Source: Hyperoodon ampullatus
Lineage: Eukaryota; Chordata; Mammalia; Artiodactyla; Ziphiidae
Assembly: GCA_949752795.1 (NCBI GenBank)
Contig: CATKHW010000422.1
Span: forward strand, 248,001-312,000
Length of the DNA stretch: 64,000 nt
Direction of reading: 5' to 3'
The position numbers and the translations under genes were made by a program. This document shows, in pieces, positions 1-8,755 of this stretch. Position 1 is the first letter of the stretch; every line of letters begins with the position of its first letter. The notes below the pieces were generated by a model. It did not search any database. It had not been told where the DNA came from and saw only the letters and a list, made by a program, of their open reading frames with translations.

Positions 1-60
1 GGCACAACTTCGACAATGATGCACTTGGCCAAAAAGGGCGTATGCGTTTTCTCCTGAATA
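1..60 (+). repeat. Partial unit 0 (last 60 bases)
   Basis: Right end of the unit that begins before the window, including its terminal 37-bp inverted repeat (24-60). No marker sites fall in it. Confidence 0.95.
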
Positions 61-97
61 TATTCAGGAGAAAACGCATACGCCCTTTTTGGCCAAG
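24..97. repeat. 74-bp perfect palindrome at the unit junction (representative)
   Basis: Two 37-bp arms (24-60 and 61-97) are exact reverse complements with no spacer; the centre is AATATATT, flanked by CCTG and CAGG. Symmetry ends sharply at the outer CTTGGCC/GGCCAAG. Further copies start at 1763, 3502, 5241, 6980, 8719, 10458, 12197, 13933, 15672, 17411, 19150, 20889, 22628, 24367, 26106, 27845, 29584, 31323, 33062, 34801, 36540, 38279, 40018, 41757, 43496, 45235, 46974, 48713, 50453, 52192, 53931, 55670, 57409, 59148, 60887 and 62626. Those at 1763, 20889, 27845 and 40018 carry one mismatch. It can be read as two abutting terminal inverted repeats or as a cruciform-forming site. It is not a bacterial terminator: it lacks a loop and a downstream gene context. 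Confidence 0.97.
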
Positions 98-111
98 CAA
101 GCAAGCGGGCA

Positions 112-119
112 ATGCAAAT
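112..119 (+). promoter_or_regulatory. Octamer motif ATGCAAAT (representative, unit 1)
   Basis: A perfect ATGCAAAT lies 14 bases after each palindrome (unit offset 52-59). POU-family factors such as Oct-1 bind this motif in vertebrate snRNA, histone and immunoglobulin promoters. It is intact in every unit I read except unit 36 (G-to-A at 60977). An 8-mer can occur by chance, and homogenisation alone would keep it, so function is not shown. Confidence 0.3.
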
Positions 120-452
120 CTGCACTACAAAGAAGTATCACTTCCCACCGGTCAAAAGGGACATCCACAAAATGTGTAAGAACAAGAAAGGCAAGACAGG
201 CCCTGGAGAACAGGGAGCCTTGTTATGCTGATGGGCGGGATGTAAATTGCCAACTGCCTCTCTGGAGGAGTGCATTCTGTTCCCTAAAACAAGTAAACAA
301 CAGAGCTACAGAGCCAAGGGCACTACCAGTCTAGGGAATATACCTTGGGAAAACTGAAAGTCAATAAGACAGAGCCACCCCAAAATTTAGGGCTGCACTG
401 CATACAAGGACCTCAACTTGGATACACCTTAAGTATCCCAGAAAATATAAAC

Positions 453-626
453 ATGGTTCAAAAAATTGTGGTACTTACGTACGATGGAATATCCCTCAGC
501 CATGAAATCAATGTCATAAGACCAGTAGCAGCAAAATGGGTGGATTCAGGTACGATGATTCTAAGTGAAATAAGTCACACAGAAAAAGAAACTTATCATA
601 AGATATCACTTATGAAGATCCTGTAA
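453..626 (+). other. Short ORF open in all copies (57 codons; frame open for 93)
   Basis: From ATG at 453, with A at -3 and G at +4 (a favourable eukaryotic start context), this frame runs 57 codons to TAA at 624-626. The open frame extends upstream to 345 without an ATG. All 37 copies keep it open (offset 393-566 of each unit). I recognise no domain, signal peptide or membrane segment. About ten different amino-acid changes among copies stand against one silent change I noticed (GGA to GGG in units 3, 28, 31), so there is no sign of purifying selection. It is probably open by chance and kept by array homogenisation, and is listed because it is the longest frame with a good start that never breaks. 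Confidence 0.15.
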
Positions 627-955
627 CCATGGCTACACTTGAACTGAGTTAGGAAAGAGGACAGTGTCTCACATTTAGAAAACACTCTTATACCTGCTTA
701 AGGGGGAAGGAGAGGTGGGGTGATGCATAAAACCAGAGTTTGATATAAGCACAGGTACCGTTCCAAAAACCAACTATGGAATAGACAAGACCTACACCGT
801 CCTCAGCGAAAGGGACTCAAAACCCCATATTTCCCGCAGAGGAAAATATCTGACTAGTAAGAATCTTAAAACCTATGTATTGATATGTCTCCGTAAGGGA
901 ATCAAGTGTGTCTAGACTGGCATAAACATGGCAGCGAGAATCAGCTCAAACCCAC

Positions 956-965
956 TATAAAAAGG
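956..965 (+). promoter_or_regulatory. TATA-like box TATAAAAAGG (representative, unit 1)
   Basis: TATAAAAAGG at unit offset 896-905 matches the RNA polymerase II TATA consensus well. The core is unchanged in the units I read; only neighbouring bases vary (upstream in units 4, 16 and 18, downstream in unit 22). It lies about 840 bases after the octamer motif, too far for a compact snRNA-type promoter. It could mark a start of satellite transcription, but no transcript evidence exists here. Confidence 0.25.
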
Positions 966-970
966 AATTT

Positions 971-990
971 CAAAAACAAAACAAAAAAAC
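971..990 (+). repeat. A-rich tract, the only length-variable site of the unit
   Basis: The tract is a C-interrupted A run with the pattern A5-C-A4-C-A7. Unit 8 has A5-C-A9 (13145-13159), three bases shorter, and unit 29 has A8 as the last run (49672-49679), one base longer. No other indel was found, consistent with replication slippage confined to this tract. Confidence 0.9.
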
Positions 991-1150
991 TGGGAAATTC
1001 TTTACAATTCCTTCAGGGTCTCTGATGAAAGCTGGAATGACCCTATCTACAACGACAGCTGGCTGTGGCATAAGGAGGGACACTTGGGACTGAGACGGTT
1101 GGTGAGATTGGGTGAGCAAATGCAGACCCTTTAAAGCAATAATGCATGGC

Positions 1151-1165
1151 ACCCATTCCATGGGT
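1151..1165. repeat. Small inverted repeat ACCCAT-TCC-ATGGGT
   Basis: Six-base arms around a three-base spacer at unit offset 1091-1105, repeated in every unit. It is short enough to be incidental, and units 3 and 31 change the base two positions after it. Confidence 0.6.
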
Positions 1166-1370
1166 CCGAACTCTCCAGGTTGAAGGGAATATTACTACAG
1201 CTATAACATGTGCGGGAAACCTAGAGAACGGACACACTGTGAATACGAAAGGTTTCTAAAACTCAACGCATAGTCCCTCTCCTGGTGCTCCGGTTTGACT
1301 TTCCGTCTGCTTTACTATCAACCTCCCAACTTGGAGAGACAGCCCCTTTAACCTCTTGGTTCGCACAGGT

Positions 1371-1383
1371 TGCCAATTTGGCA
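1371..1383. repeat. Inverted repeat TGCCAA-T-TTGGCA
   Basis: A 13-base dyad with six-base arms (unit offset 1311-1323), unchanged in the units I read. It contains a CCAAT pentamer. The half sites are inverted relative to the nuclear factor I arrangement (TTGGC-N5-GCCAA), so I do not call an NFI site. Confidence 0.6.
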
Positions 1384-1524
1384 GAGGATGAAAGGGAAGA
1401 GGGAGAACCAATGAGAGAGTAGCTGTTAGGCATTTGGACGGGCACATATCACTGTAATTTCCCGGCAGGAAGAAGAATTAACCAAATTCTCAGCCACCCA
1501 CCGGGAACCAGTATAGGTCCTGAA

Positions 1525-1536
1525 CCAAAATTTTGG
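1525..1536. repeat. Palindrome CCAAAATTTTGG
   Basis: A perfect 12-base palindrome at unit offset 1465-1476 with an AAAATTTT core, a sequence class known for intrinsic DNA curvature. It is present in all units; unit 24 loses one of the leading C bases (41520 area). Confidence 0.7.
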
Positions 1537-1704
1537 ACTTGCGGTCAGCTCACCAAAAACGAGTTGAAAAATGGAGCTCAGGGGCACAGCAATTCACAAA
1601 CTGGCCGAGTAATAAAGGACAACTATCGTCCAAAAATCTGTTGAGGGAAGGCAACGAGGCGGACTTGAAAGCGAGGCAGAATAGCAGGAAACAGATTTCA
1701 AGAG

Positions 1705-1721
1705 GTACGTTGGAATCGCCT
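1705..1721 (+). other. Degenerate CENP-B-box-like 17-mer (representative)
   Basis: The 17-mer GTACGTTGGAATCGCCT (unit offset 1645-1661) resembles the mammalian CENP-B box. The central CGTTGGAA and the following CG match, but the essential TTCG reads TACG and the CGGG reads CGCC, so 6 of 9 essential bases agree. It ends 41 bases before each palindrome. Unit 6 has T-to-C inside it, and units 17 and 24 have a CpG transition. Binding is unlikely as it stands; it may be coincidence. Confidence 0.15.
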
Positions 1722-1762
1722 TTAAAGCACAGGAAGAGGGGCACAACTTCGACAATGATGCA

Positions 1763-1836
1763 CTTGGCCAAAAAGGGCGTATGCGTTTTCTCCTGAATAT
1801 ATTCAGGAGAAAACGCATATGCCCTTTTTGGCCAAG
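1763..1836. repeat. Junction palindrome with one mismatch (right arm)
   Basis: Same 74-bp palindrome, but position 1820 in the right arm is T where all others have C, a CpG transition. The left arm is unchanged, so one of 37 pairs is broken and not compensated. Confidence 0.95.
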
Positions 1837-3538
1837 CAAGCAAGCGGGCAATGCAAATCTGCACTACAAAGAAGTATCACTTCCCACCGGTCAAAAGGGA
1901 CATCCACAAAATGTGTAAGAACAAGAAAGGCAAGACAGGCCCTGGAGAACAGGGAGCCTTGTTATGCTGATGGGCGGGATGTAAATTGCCAACTGCCTCT
2001 CTGGAGGAGTGCATTCTGTTCCCTAAAACAAGTAAAGAACAGAGCTACAGAGCCAAGGGCACTACCAGCCTAGGGAATATACCTTGGGAAAACTGAAAAT
2101 CAATAAGACAGAGCCACCCCAAAATTTAGGGCTGCACTGCATACAAGGACCTCAACTTGGATACACCTTAAGTATCCCAGAAAATATAAACATGGTTCAA
2201 AAAATTGTGGTACTTACGTACGATGGAATATCCCTCAGCCATGAAATCAATGTCATAAGACCAGTAGCAGCAAAATGGGTGGATTCAGGTACGATGATTC
2301 TAAGTGAAATAAGTCACACAGAAAAAGAAACTTATCATAAGATATCACTTATGAAGATCCTGTAAACATGGCTACACTTGAACTGAGTTAGGAAAGAGAA
2401 CAGTGTCTCACATTTAGAAAACACTCTTATACCTGCTTAAGGGGGAAGGAGAGGTGGGGTGATGAATAAAACCAGAGTTTGATATAAGCACAGTTACCGT
2501 TCCAAAAACCAACTATGGAATAGACAAGACCTACACCGTCCTCAGCGAAAGGGACTCAAAACCCCATATTTCCCGCAGAGGAAAATATCTGACTAGTAAG
2601 AATCTTAAAACCTATGTATTGATATGTCTCCATGAGGGAATCATGTGTGTCTAGACTGGCATAAACATGGCAGCGAGAATCAGCTCAAACCCACTATAAA
2701 AAGGAATTTCAAAAACAAAACAAAAAAACTGGGAAATTCTTTACAATTCCTTCAGGGTCTCTGATGAAAGCTGGAATGACCCTATCTACAACGACAGCTG
2801 GATGTGGCATAAGGAGGGACACTTGGGACTGAGACGATTGGTGAGATTGGGTGAGCAAATGCAGACCCTTTAAAGCAATAATGCATGGCACCCATTCCAT
2901 GGGTCCGAACTCTCCAGGTTGAAGGGAATATTACTACAGCTATAACATGTGCAGGAAACCTAGAGAACGGACACACTGTGAATACGAAAGGTTTCTAAAA
3001 CTCAACGCATAGTCCCTCTCCTGGTGCTCCGGTTTGACTTTCCGTCTGCTTTACTATCAACCTCCCAACTTGGAGAGACAGCCCCTTTAACCTCTTGGTT
3101 CGCACAGGTTGCCAATTTGGCAGAGGATGAAAGGGAAGAGGGAGAACCAATGAGAGAGTAGCTGTTAGGCATTTGGACGGGCACATATCACTGTAATTTC
3201 CCGGCAGTAAGAAGAATTAACCAAATTCTCAGCCACCCACCGGGAACCAGTATAGGTCCTGAACCAAAATTTTGGACTTGCGGTCAGCTCACCAAAAACG
3301 AGTTGAAAAATGGAGCTCAGGGGCACAGCAATTCACAAACTGGCCGAGTAATAAAGGACAACTATCGTCCAAAAATCTGTTGAGGGAAGGCAACGAGGCG
3401 GACTTGAAAGCGAGGCAGAATAGCAGGAAACAGATTTCAAGAGGTACGTTGGAATCGCCTTTAAAGCACAGGAAGAGGGGCACAACTTCGACAATGATGC
3501 ACTTGGCCAAAAAGGGCGTATGCGTTTTCTCCTGAATA
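1800..3538 (+). repeat. Satellite unit 2 (beta)
   Basis: Markers C-G-C-G-A-A-A-TG-A-AT-A, shared with units 21, 27 and 30, together with T at offset 695. The A at offset 666 creates an AATAAA. A private double change lies near offset 833-835, and its left terminal repeat has the 1820 mismatch. Confidence 0.95.
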
Positions 3539-5277
3539 TATTCAGGAGAAAACGCATACGCCCTTTTTGGCCAAGCAAGCAAGCAGGCAATGCAAATCTG
3601 CACTACAAAGAAGTATCACTTCCCACCGGTCAAAAGGGACATCCACAAAATGTGTAAGAACAAGAAAGGCAAGACAGGCCCTGGAGAACAGGGAGCCTTG
3701 TTATGCTGATGGGCGGGATGTAAATTGCCAACTGCCTCTCTGGAGGAGTGAAATCTGTTCCCTAAAACAAGTAAAGAACAGAGCTACAGAGCCAAGGGCA
3801 CTACCAGTCTAGGGAATATACCTTGGGAAAACTGAAAATCAATAAGACAGAGCCACCCCAAAATTTAGGGCTGCACTGCATACAAGGGCCTCAACTTGGA
3901 TACACCTTAAGTATCCCAGAAAATATAAACATGGTTCAAAAAATTGTGGTACTTACGTACGATGGAATATCCCTCAGCCATGAAATCAATGTCATAAGAC
4001 CAGTAGCAGCAAAATGGGTGGATTCAGGTACGATGATTCTAAGTGAAATAAGTCACACAGAAAAAGAAACTTATCATAAGATATCACTTATGAAGATCCT
4101 GTAAACATGGCTACACTTGAACTGAGTTAGGAAAGAGAACAGTGTCTCACATTTAGAAAACACTCTTATACCTGCTTAAGGGGGAAGGAGAGGTGGGGTG
4201 ATGCATAAAACCAGAGTTTGATATAAGCACAGGTACCGTTCCAGAAACCAACTAAGGAATAGACAAGACCTACACCGTCCTCAGCGAAAAGGACTCAAAA
4301 CCCCATATTTCCCGCAGAGGAAAATATCTGACTAGTAAGAATCTTAAAACCTATGTATTGATATGTCTCCGTAAGGGAATCAAGTGTGTCTAGACTGGCA
4401 TAAACATGGCAGCGAGAATCAGCTCAAACCCACTATAAAAAGGAATTTCAAAAACAAAACAAAAAAACTGGGAAATTCTTTACAATTCCTTCAGGGTCTC
4501 TGATGAAGGCTGGAATGACCCTATCTACAACGACAGCTGGATGTGGCATAAGGAGGGACACTTGGGACTGAGACGATTGGTGAGATTGGGTGAGCAAATG
4601 CAGACCCTTTAAAGCAATAATGCATGGCACCCATTCCATGGGTCCCAACTCTCCAGGTTGAAGGGAATATTACTACAGCTATAACATGTGCGGGAAACCT
4701 AGAGAACGAACACACTGTGAATACGAAAGGTTTCTAAAACTCAACGCATAGTCCCTCCCCTGGTGCTCCGGTTTGACTTTCCGTCTGCTTTACTATCAAC
4801 CTCCCAACTTGGAGAGACAGCCCCTTTAACCTCTTGGTTCGCACAGGTTGCCAATTTGGCAGAGGATGAAAGGGAAGAGGGAGAACCAATGAGAGAGTAG
4901 CTGTTAGGCATTTGGACGGGCACATATCACTGTAATTTCCCGGCAGGAAGAAGAATTAACCAAATTCTCAGCCACCCACCGGGAACCAGTATAGGTCCTG
5001 AACCAAAATTTTGGACTTGCGGTCAGCTCACCAAAAGCGAGTTGAAAAATGGAGCTCATGGGCACAGCAATTCACAAACTGGCCGAGTAATAAAGGACAA
5101 CTATCGTCCAAAAATCTGTTGAGGGAAGGCAACGAGGCGGACTTGAAAGCGAGGCAGAATAGCAGGAAACAGATTTCAAGAGGTACGTTGGAATCGCCTT
5201 TAAAGCACAGGAAGAGGGGCACAACTTCGACAATGATGCACTTGGCCAAAAAGGGCGTATGCGTTTTCTCCTGAATA
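3539..5277 (+). repeat. Satellite unit 3 (gamma)
   Basis: Markers C-G-T-G-A-A-C-AG-A-AT-A plus a cluster of rare changes: AAATCTG for CATTCTG (3751 area), GGGCC (3886 area), CTAAGG (4251 area), GTCCCAAC (4643 area) and GAGCTCATGG (5052 area). All recur in unit 31, 28 units away; the first two also occur in the left part of unit 28. Confidence 0.95.
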
Positions 5278-7016
5278 TATTCAGGAGAAAACGCATACGC
5301 CCTTTTTGGCCAAGCAAGCAAGCGGGCAATGCAAATCTGCACTACAAAGAAGTATCACTTCCCACCGGTCAAAAGGGACATCCACAAAATGTGTAAGAAC
5401 AAGAAAGGCAAGACAGGCCCTGGAGAACAGGGAGCCTTGTTATGCTGATGGGCGGGATGTAAATTGCCAACTGCCTCTCTGGAGGAGTGCATTCTGTTCC
5501 GTAAAACAAGTAAACAACAGAGCTACAGAGCCAAGGGCACTACCAGTCTAGGGAATATACCTTGGGAAAACTGAAAATCAATAAGACAGAGCCACCCCAA
5601 AATTTAGGGCTGCACTGCATACAAGGACCTCAACTTGGATACACCTTAAGTATCCCAGAAAATATAAACATGGTTCAAAAAATTGTGGTACTTACGTACG
5701 ATGGAATATCCCTCAGCCATGAAATCAATGTCATAAGACCAGTAGCAGCAAAATGGGTGGATTCAGGTACGATGATTCTAAGTGAAATAAGTCACACAGA
5801 AAAAGAAACTTATCATAAGATATCACTTATGAAGATCCTGTAAACATGGCTACACTTGAACTGAGTTAGGAAAGAGGACAGTGTCTCACATTTAGAAAAC
5901 ACTCTTATACCTGCTTAAGGGGGAAGGAGAGGTGGGGTGATGCATAAAACCAGAGTTTGATATAAGCACAGGTACAGTTCCAAAAACCAACTATGGAATA
6001 GACAAGACCTACACCGTCCTCAGCGAAAGGGACTCAAAACCCCATATTTCCCGCAGAGGAAAATATCTGACTAGTAAGAATCTTAAAACCTATGTATTGA
6101 TATGTCTCCGTAAGGGAATCAAGTGTGTCTAGACTGACATAAACATGGCAGCGAGAATCAGCTCAAACCCATTATAAAAAGGAATTTCAAAAACAAAACA
6201 AAAAAACTGGGAAATTCTTTACAATTCCTTCAGGGTCTCTGATGAAAGCTGGAATGACCCTATCTACAACGACAGCTGGATGTGGCATAAGGAGGGACAC
6301 TTGGGACTGAGACGGATGGTGAGATTGGGTGAGCAAATGCAGACCCTTTAAAGCAATAATGCATGGCACCCATTCCATGGGTCCGAACTCTCCAGGTTGA
6401 AGGGAATATTACTACAGCTATAACATGTGCGGGAACCCTAGAGAACAGACACACTGTGAATACGAAAGGTTTCTAAAACTCAACGCATAGTCCCTCTCCT
6501 GGTGCTCCGGTTTGACTTTCCGTCTGCTTTACTATCAACCTCCCAACTTGGAGAGACAGCCCCTTTAACCTCTTGGTTCGCACAGGTTGCCAATTTGGCA
6601 GAGGATGAAAGGGAAGAGGGAGAACCAATGAGAGAGTAGCTGTTAGGCATTTGGACGGGCACATATCACTGTAATTTCCCGGCAGGAAGAAGAATTAACC
6701 AAATTCTCAGCCACCCACCGGGAACCAGTATAGGTCCTGAACCAAAATTTTGGACTTGCGGTCAGCTCACCAAAAACGAGTTGAAAAATGGAGCTCAGGG
6801 TCACAGCAATTCACAAACTGGCCGAGTAATAAAGGACAACTATCGTCCAAAAATCTGTTGAGGGAAGGCAACGAGGCGGACTTGAAAGCGAGGCAGAATA
6901 GCAGGAAACAGATTTCAAGAGGTACGTTGGAATCGCCTTTAAAGCACAGGAAGAGGGGCACAACTTCGACAATGATGCACTTGGCCAAAAAGGGCGTATG
7001 CGTTTTCTCCTGAATA
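5278..7016 (+). repeat. Satellite unit 4 (delta)
   Basis: Markers C-C-T-G-A-G-C-AG-A-GA-A, as in units 8, 11 and 32. With unit 32 it also shares CCGTAAAAC (5500 area) and CTGACAT (6136 area). Private changes include GGAACCC (6432 area) and GGGTCACAG (6799 area). Confidence 0.95.
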
Positions 7017-8755
7017 TATTCAGGAGAAAACGCATACGCCCTTTTTGGCCAAGCAAGCAAGCGGGCAATGCAAATCTGCACTACAAAGAAGTATCACTTC
7101 CCACCGGTCAAAAGGGACATCCACAAAATGTGTAAGAACAAGAAAGGCAAGACAGGCCCTGGAGAACAGGGAGCCTTGTTATGCTGATGGGCGGGATGTA
7201 AATTGCCAACTGCCTCTCTGGAGGAGTGCATTCTGTTCCCTAAAACAAGTAAAGAACAGAGCTACAGAGCCAAGGGCACTACCAGTCTAGGGAATATACC
7301 TTGGGAAAACTGAAAATCAATAAGACAGAGCCACCCCAAAATTTAAGGCTGCACTGCATACAAGGACCTCAACTTGGATACACCTTAAGTATCCCAGAAA
7401 ATATAAACATGGTTCAAAAAATTGTGGTACTTACGTACGATGGAATATCCCTCAGCCATGAAATCAATGTCATAAGACCAGTAGCAGCAAAATGGGTGGA
7501 TTCAGGTACGATGATTCTAAGTGAAATAAGTCACACAGAAAAAGAAACTTATCATAAGATATCACTTATGAAGATCCTGTAAACATGGCTACACTTGAAC
7601 TGAGTTAGGAAAGAGGACAGTGTCTCACATTTAGAAAACACTCTTATAACTGCTTAAGGGGGAAGGAGAGGTGGGGTGATGCATAAAACCAGAGTTTGAT
7701 ATAAGCACAGGTACCGTTCCAAAAACCAACTATGGAATAGACAAGACCTACACCGTCCTCAGCGAAAGGGACTCAAAACCCCATATTTCCCGCAGAGGAA
7801 AATATCTGACTAGTAAGAATCTTAAAACCTATGTATTGATATGTCTCCGTAAGGGAATCAACTGTGTCTAGACTGGCATAAACATGGCAGCGAGAATCAG
7901 CTCAAACCCACTATAAAAAGGAATTTCAAAAACAAAACAAAAAAACTGGGAAATTCTTTACAATTCCTTCAGGGTCTCTGATGAAAGCTGGAATGACCCT
8001 ATCTACAACGACAGCTGGATGTGGCATAAGGAGGGACACTTGGGACTGAGACGGTTGGTGAGATTGGGTGAGCAAATGCAGACCCTTTAAAGCAATAATG
8101 CATGGCACCCATTCCATGGGTCCGAACTCTCCAGGTTGGAGGGAATATTACTACAGCTATAACATGTGCGGGAAACCTAGAGAACGGACACACTGTGAAT
8201 ACGAAAGGTTTCTAAAACTCAACGCATAGTCCCTCTCCTGGTGCTCCGGTTTGACTTTCCGTCTGCTTTACTATCAACCTCCCAACTTGGAGAGACAGCC
8301 CCTTTAACCTCTTGGTTCGCACAGGTTGCCAATTTGGCAGAGGATGAAAGGGAAGAGGGAGAACCAATGAGAGAGTAGCTGTTAGGCATTTGGACGGGCA
8401 CATATCACTGTAATTTCCCGGCAGGAAGAAGAATTAACCAAATTCTCAGCCACCCACCGGGAACCAGTATAGGTCCTGAACCAAAATTTTGGACTTGCGG
8501 TCAGCTCACCAAAAACGAGTTGAAAAATGGAGCTCAGGGGCACAGCAATTCACAAACTGGCCGAGTAATAAAGGACAACTATCGTCCAAAAATCTGTTGA
8601 GGGAAGGCAACGAGGCGGACTTGAAAGCGAGGCAGAATAGCAGGAAACAGATTTCAAGAGGTACGTTGGAATCGCCTTTAAAGCACAGGAAGAGGGGCAC
8701 AACTTCGACAATGATGCACTTGGCCAAAAAGGGCGTATGCGTTTTCTCCTGAATA
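7017..8755 (+). repeat. Satellite unit 5 (epsilon)
   Basis: Markers C-G-T-A-A-G-C-AC-A-GT-G. It shares CTTATAACTGC (7646 area) only with unit 33, 28 units away. Confidence 0.95.

Larger units (their letters stand above)
61..1799 (+). repeat. Satellite unit 1
   Basis: Markers C-C-T-G-C-G-C-AG-C-GT-A. The second half is alpha type (C at 567, C at 1003, as in units 19, 20, 26, 29), while the first half has delta-like states (C at 238, T at 270), so it looks mosaic. It has a private G at 360, where the other copies have A. Confidence 0.95.

Noticed and set aside
24..97. Rho-independent terminator
   Set aside because: The stem has no loop, the T-run is inside the stem, no gene precedes it, and the array is eukaryotic in character.
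89..334. 81-codon plus-strand frame repeated in most units
   Set aside because: It needs a non-ATG start, overlaps the palindrome arm, is stopped by C-to-A at offset 190 in units 9, 12, 22 and 23, and has no recognisable domain.
1358..1370. Polymerase III B-box-like GGTTCGCAC
   Set aside because: The essential A after GTTCG is C, and there is no suitably spaced A box upstream or T-run terminator downstream, so no tRNA-like gene can be supported.
1611..1616. AATAAA polyadenylation signal
   Set aside because: The hexamer is present in each unit, and another arises in beta units (offset 666), but there is no clear GU-rich downstream element or supported transcript; a six-base match is expected by chance.
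1533..1796. 87-codon plus-strand frame running into the palindrome
   Set aside because: Starts at TTG, ends inside the left palindrome arm, and overlaps the minus-strand frames; no domain is recognised.
1550..1864. 104- and 85-codon minus-strand frames across the palindrome
   Set aside because: The 104-codon frame begins with GTG, and both read through the palindrome. They persist because the DNA is homogenised, and no family or coding signature is visible.
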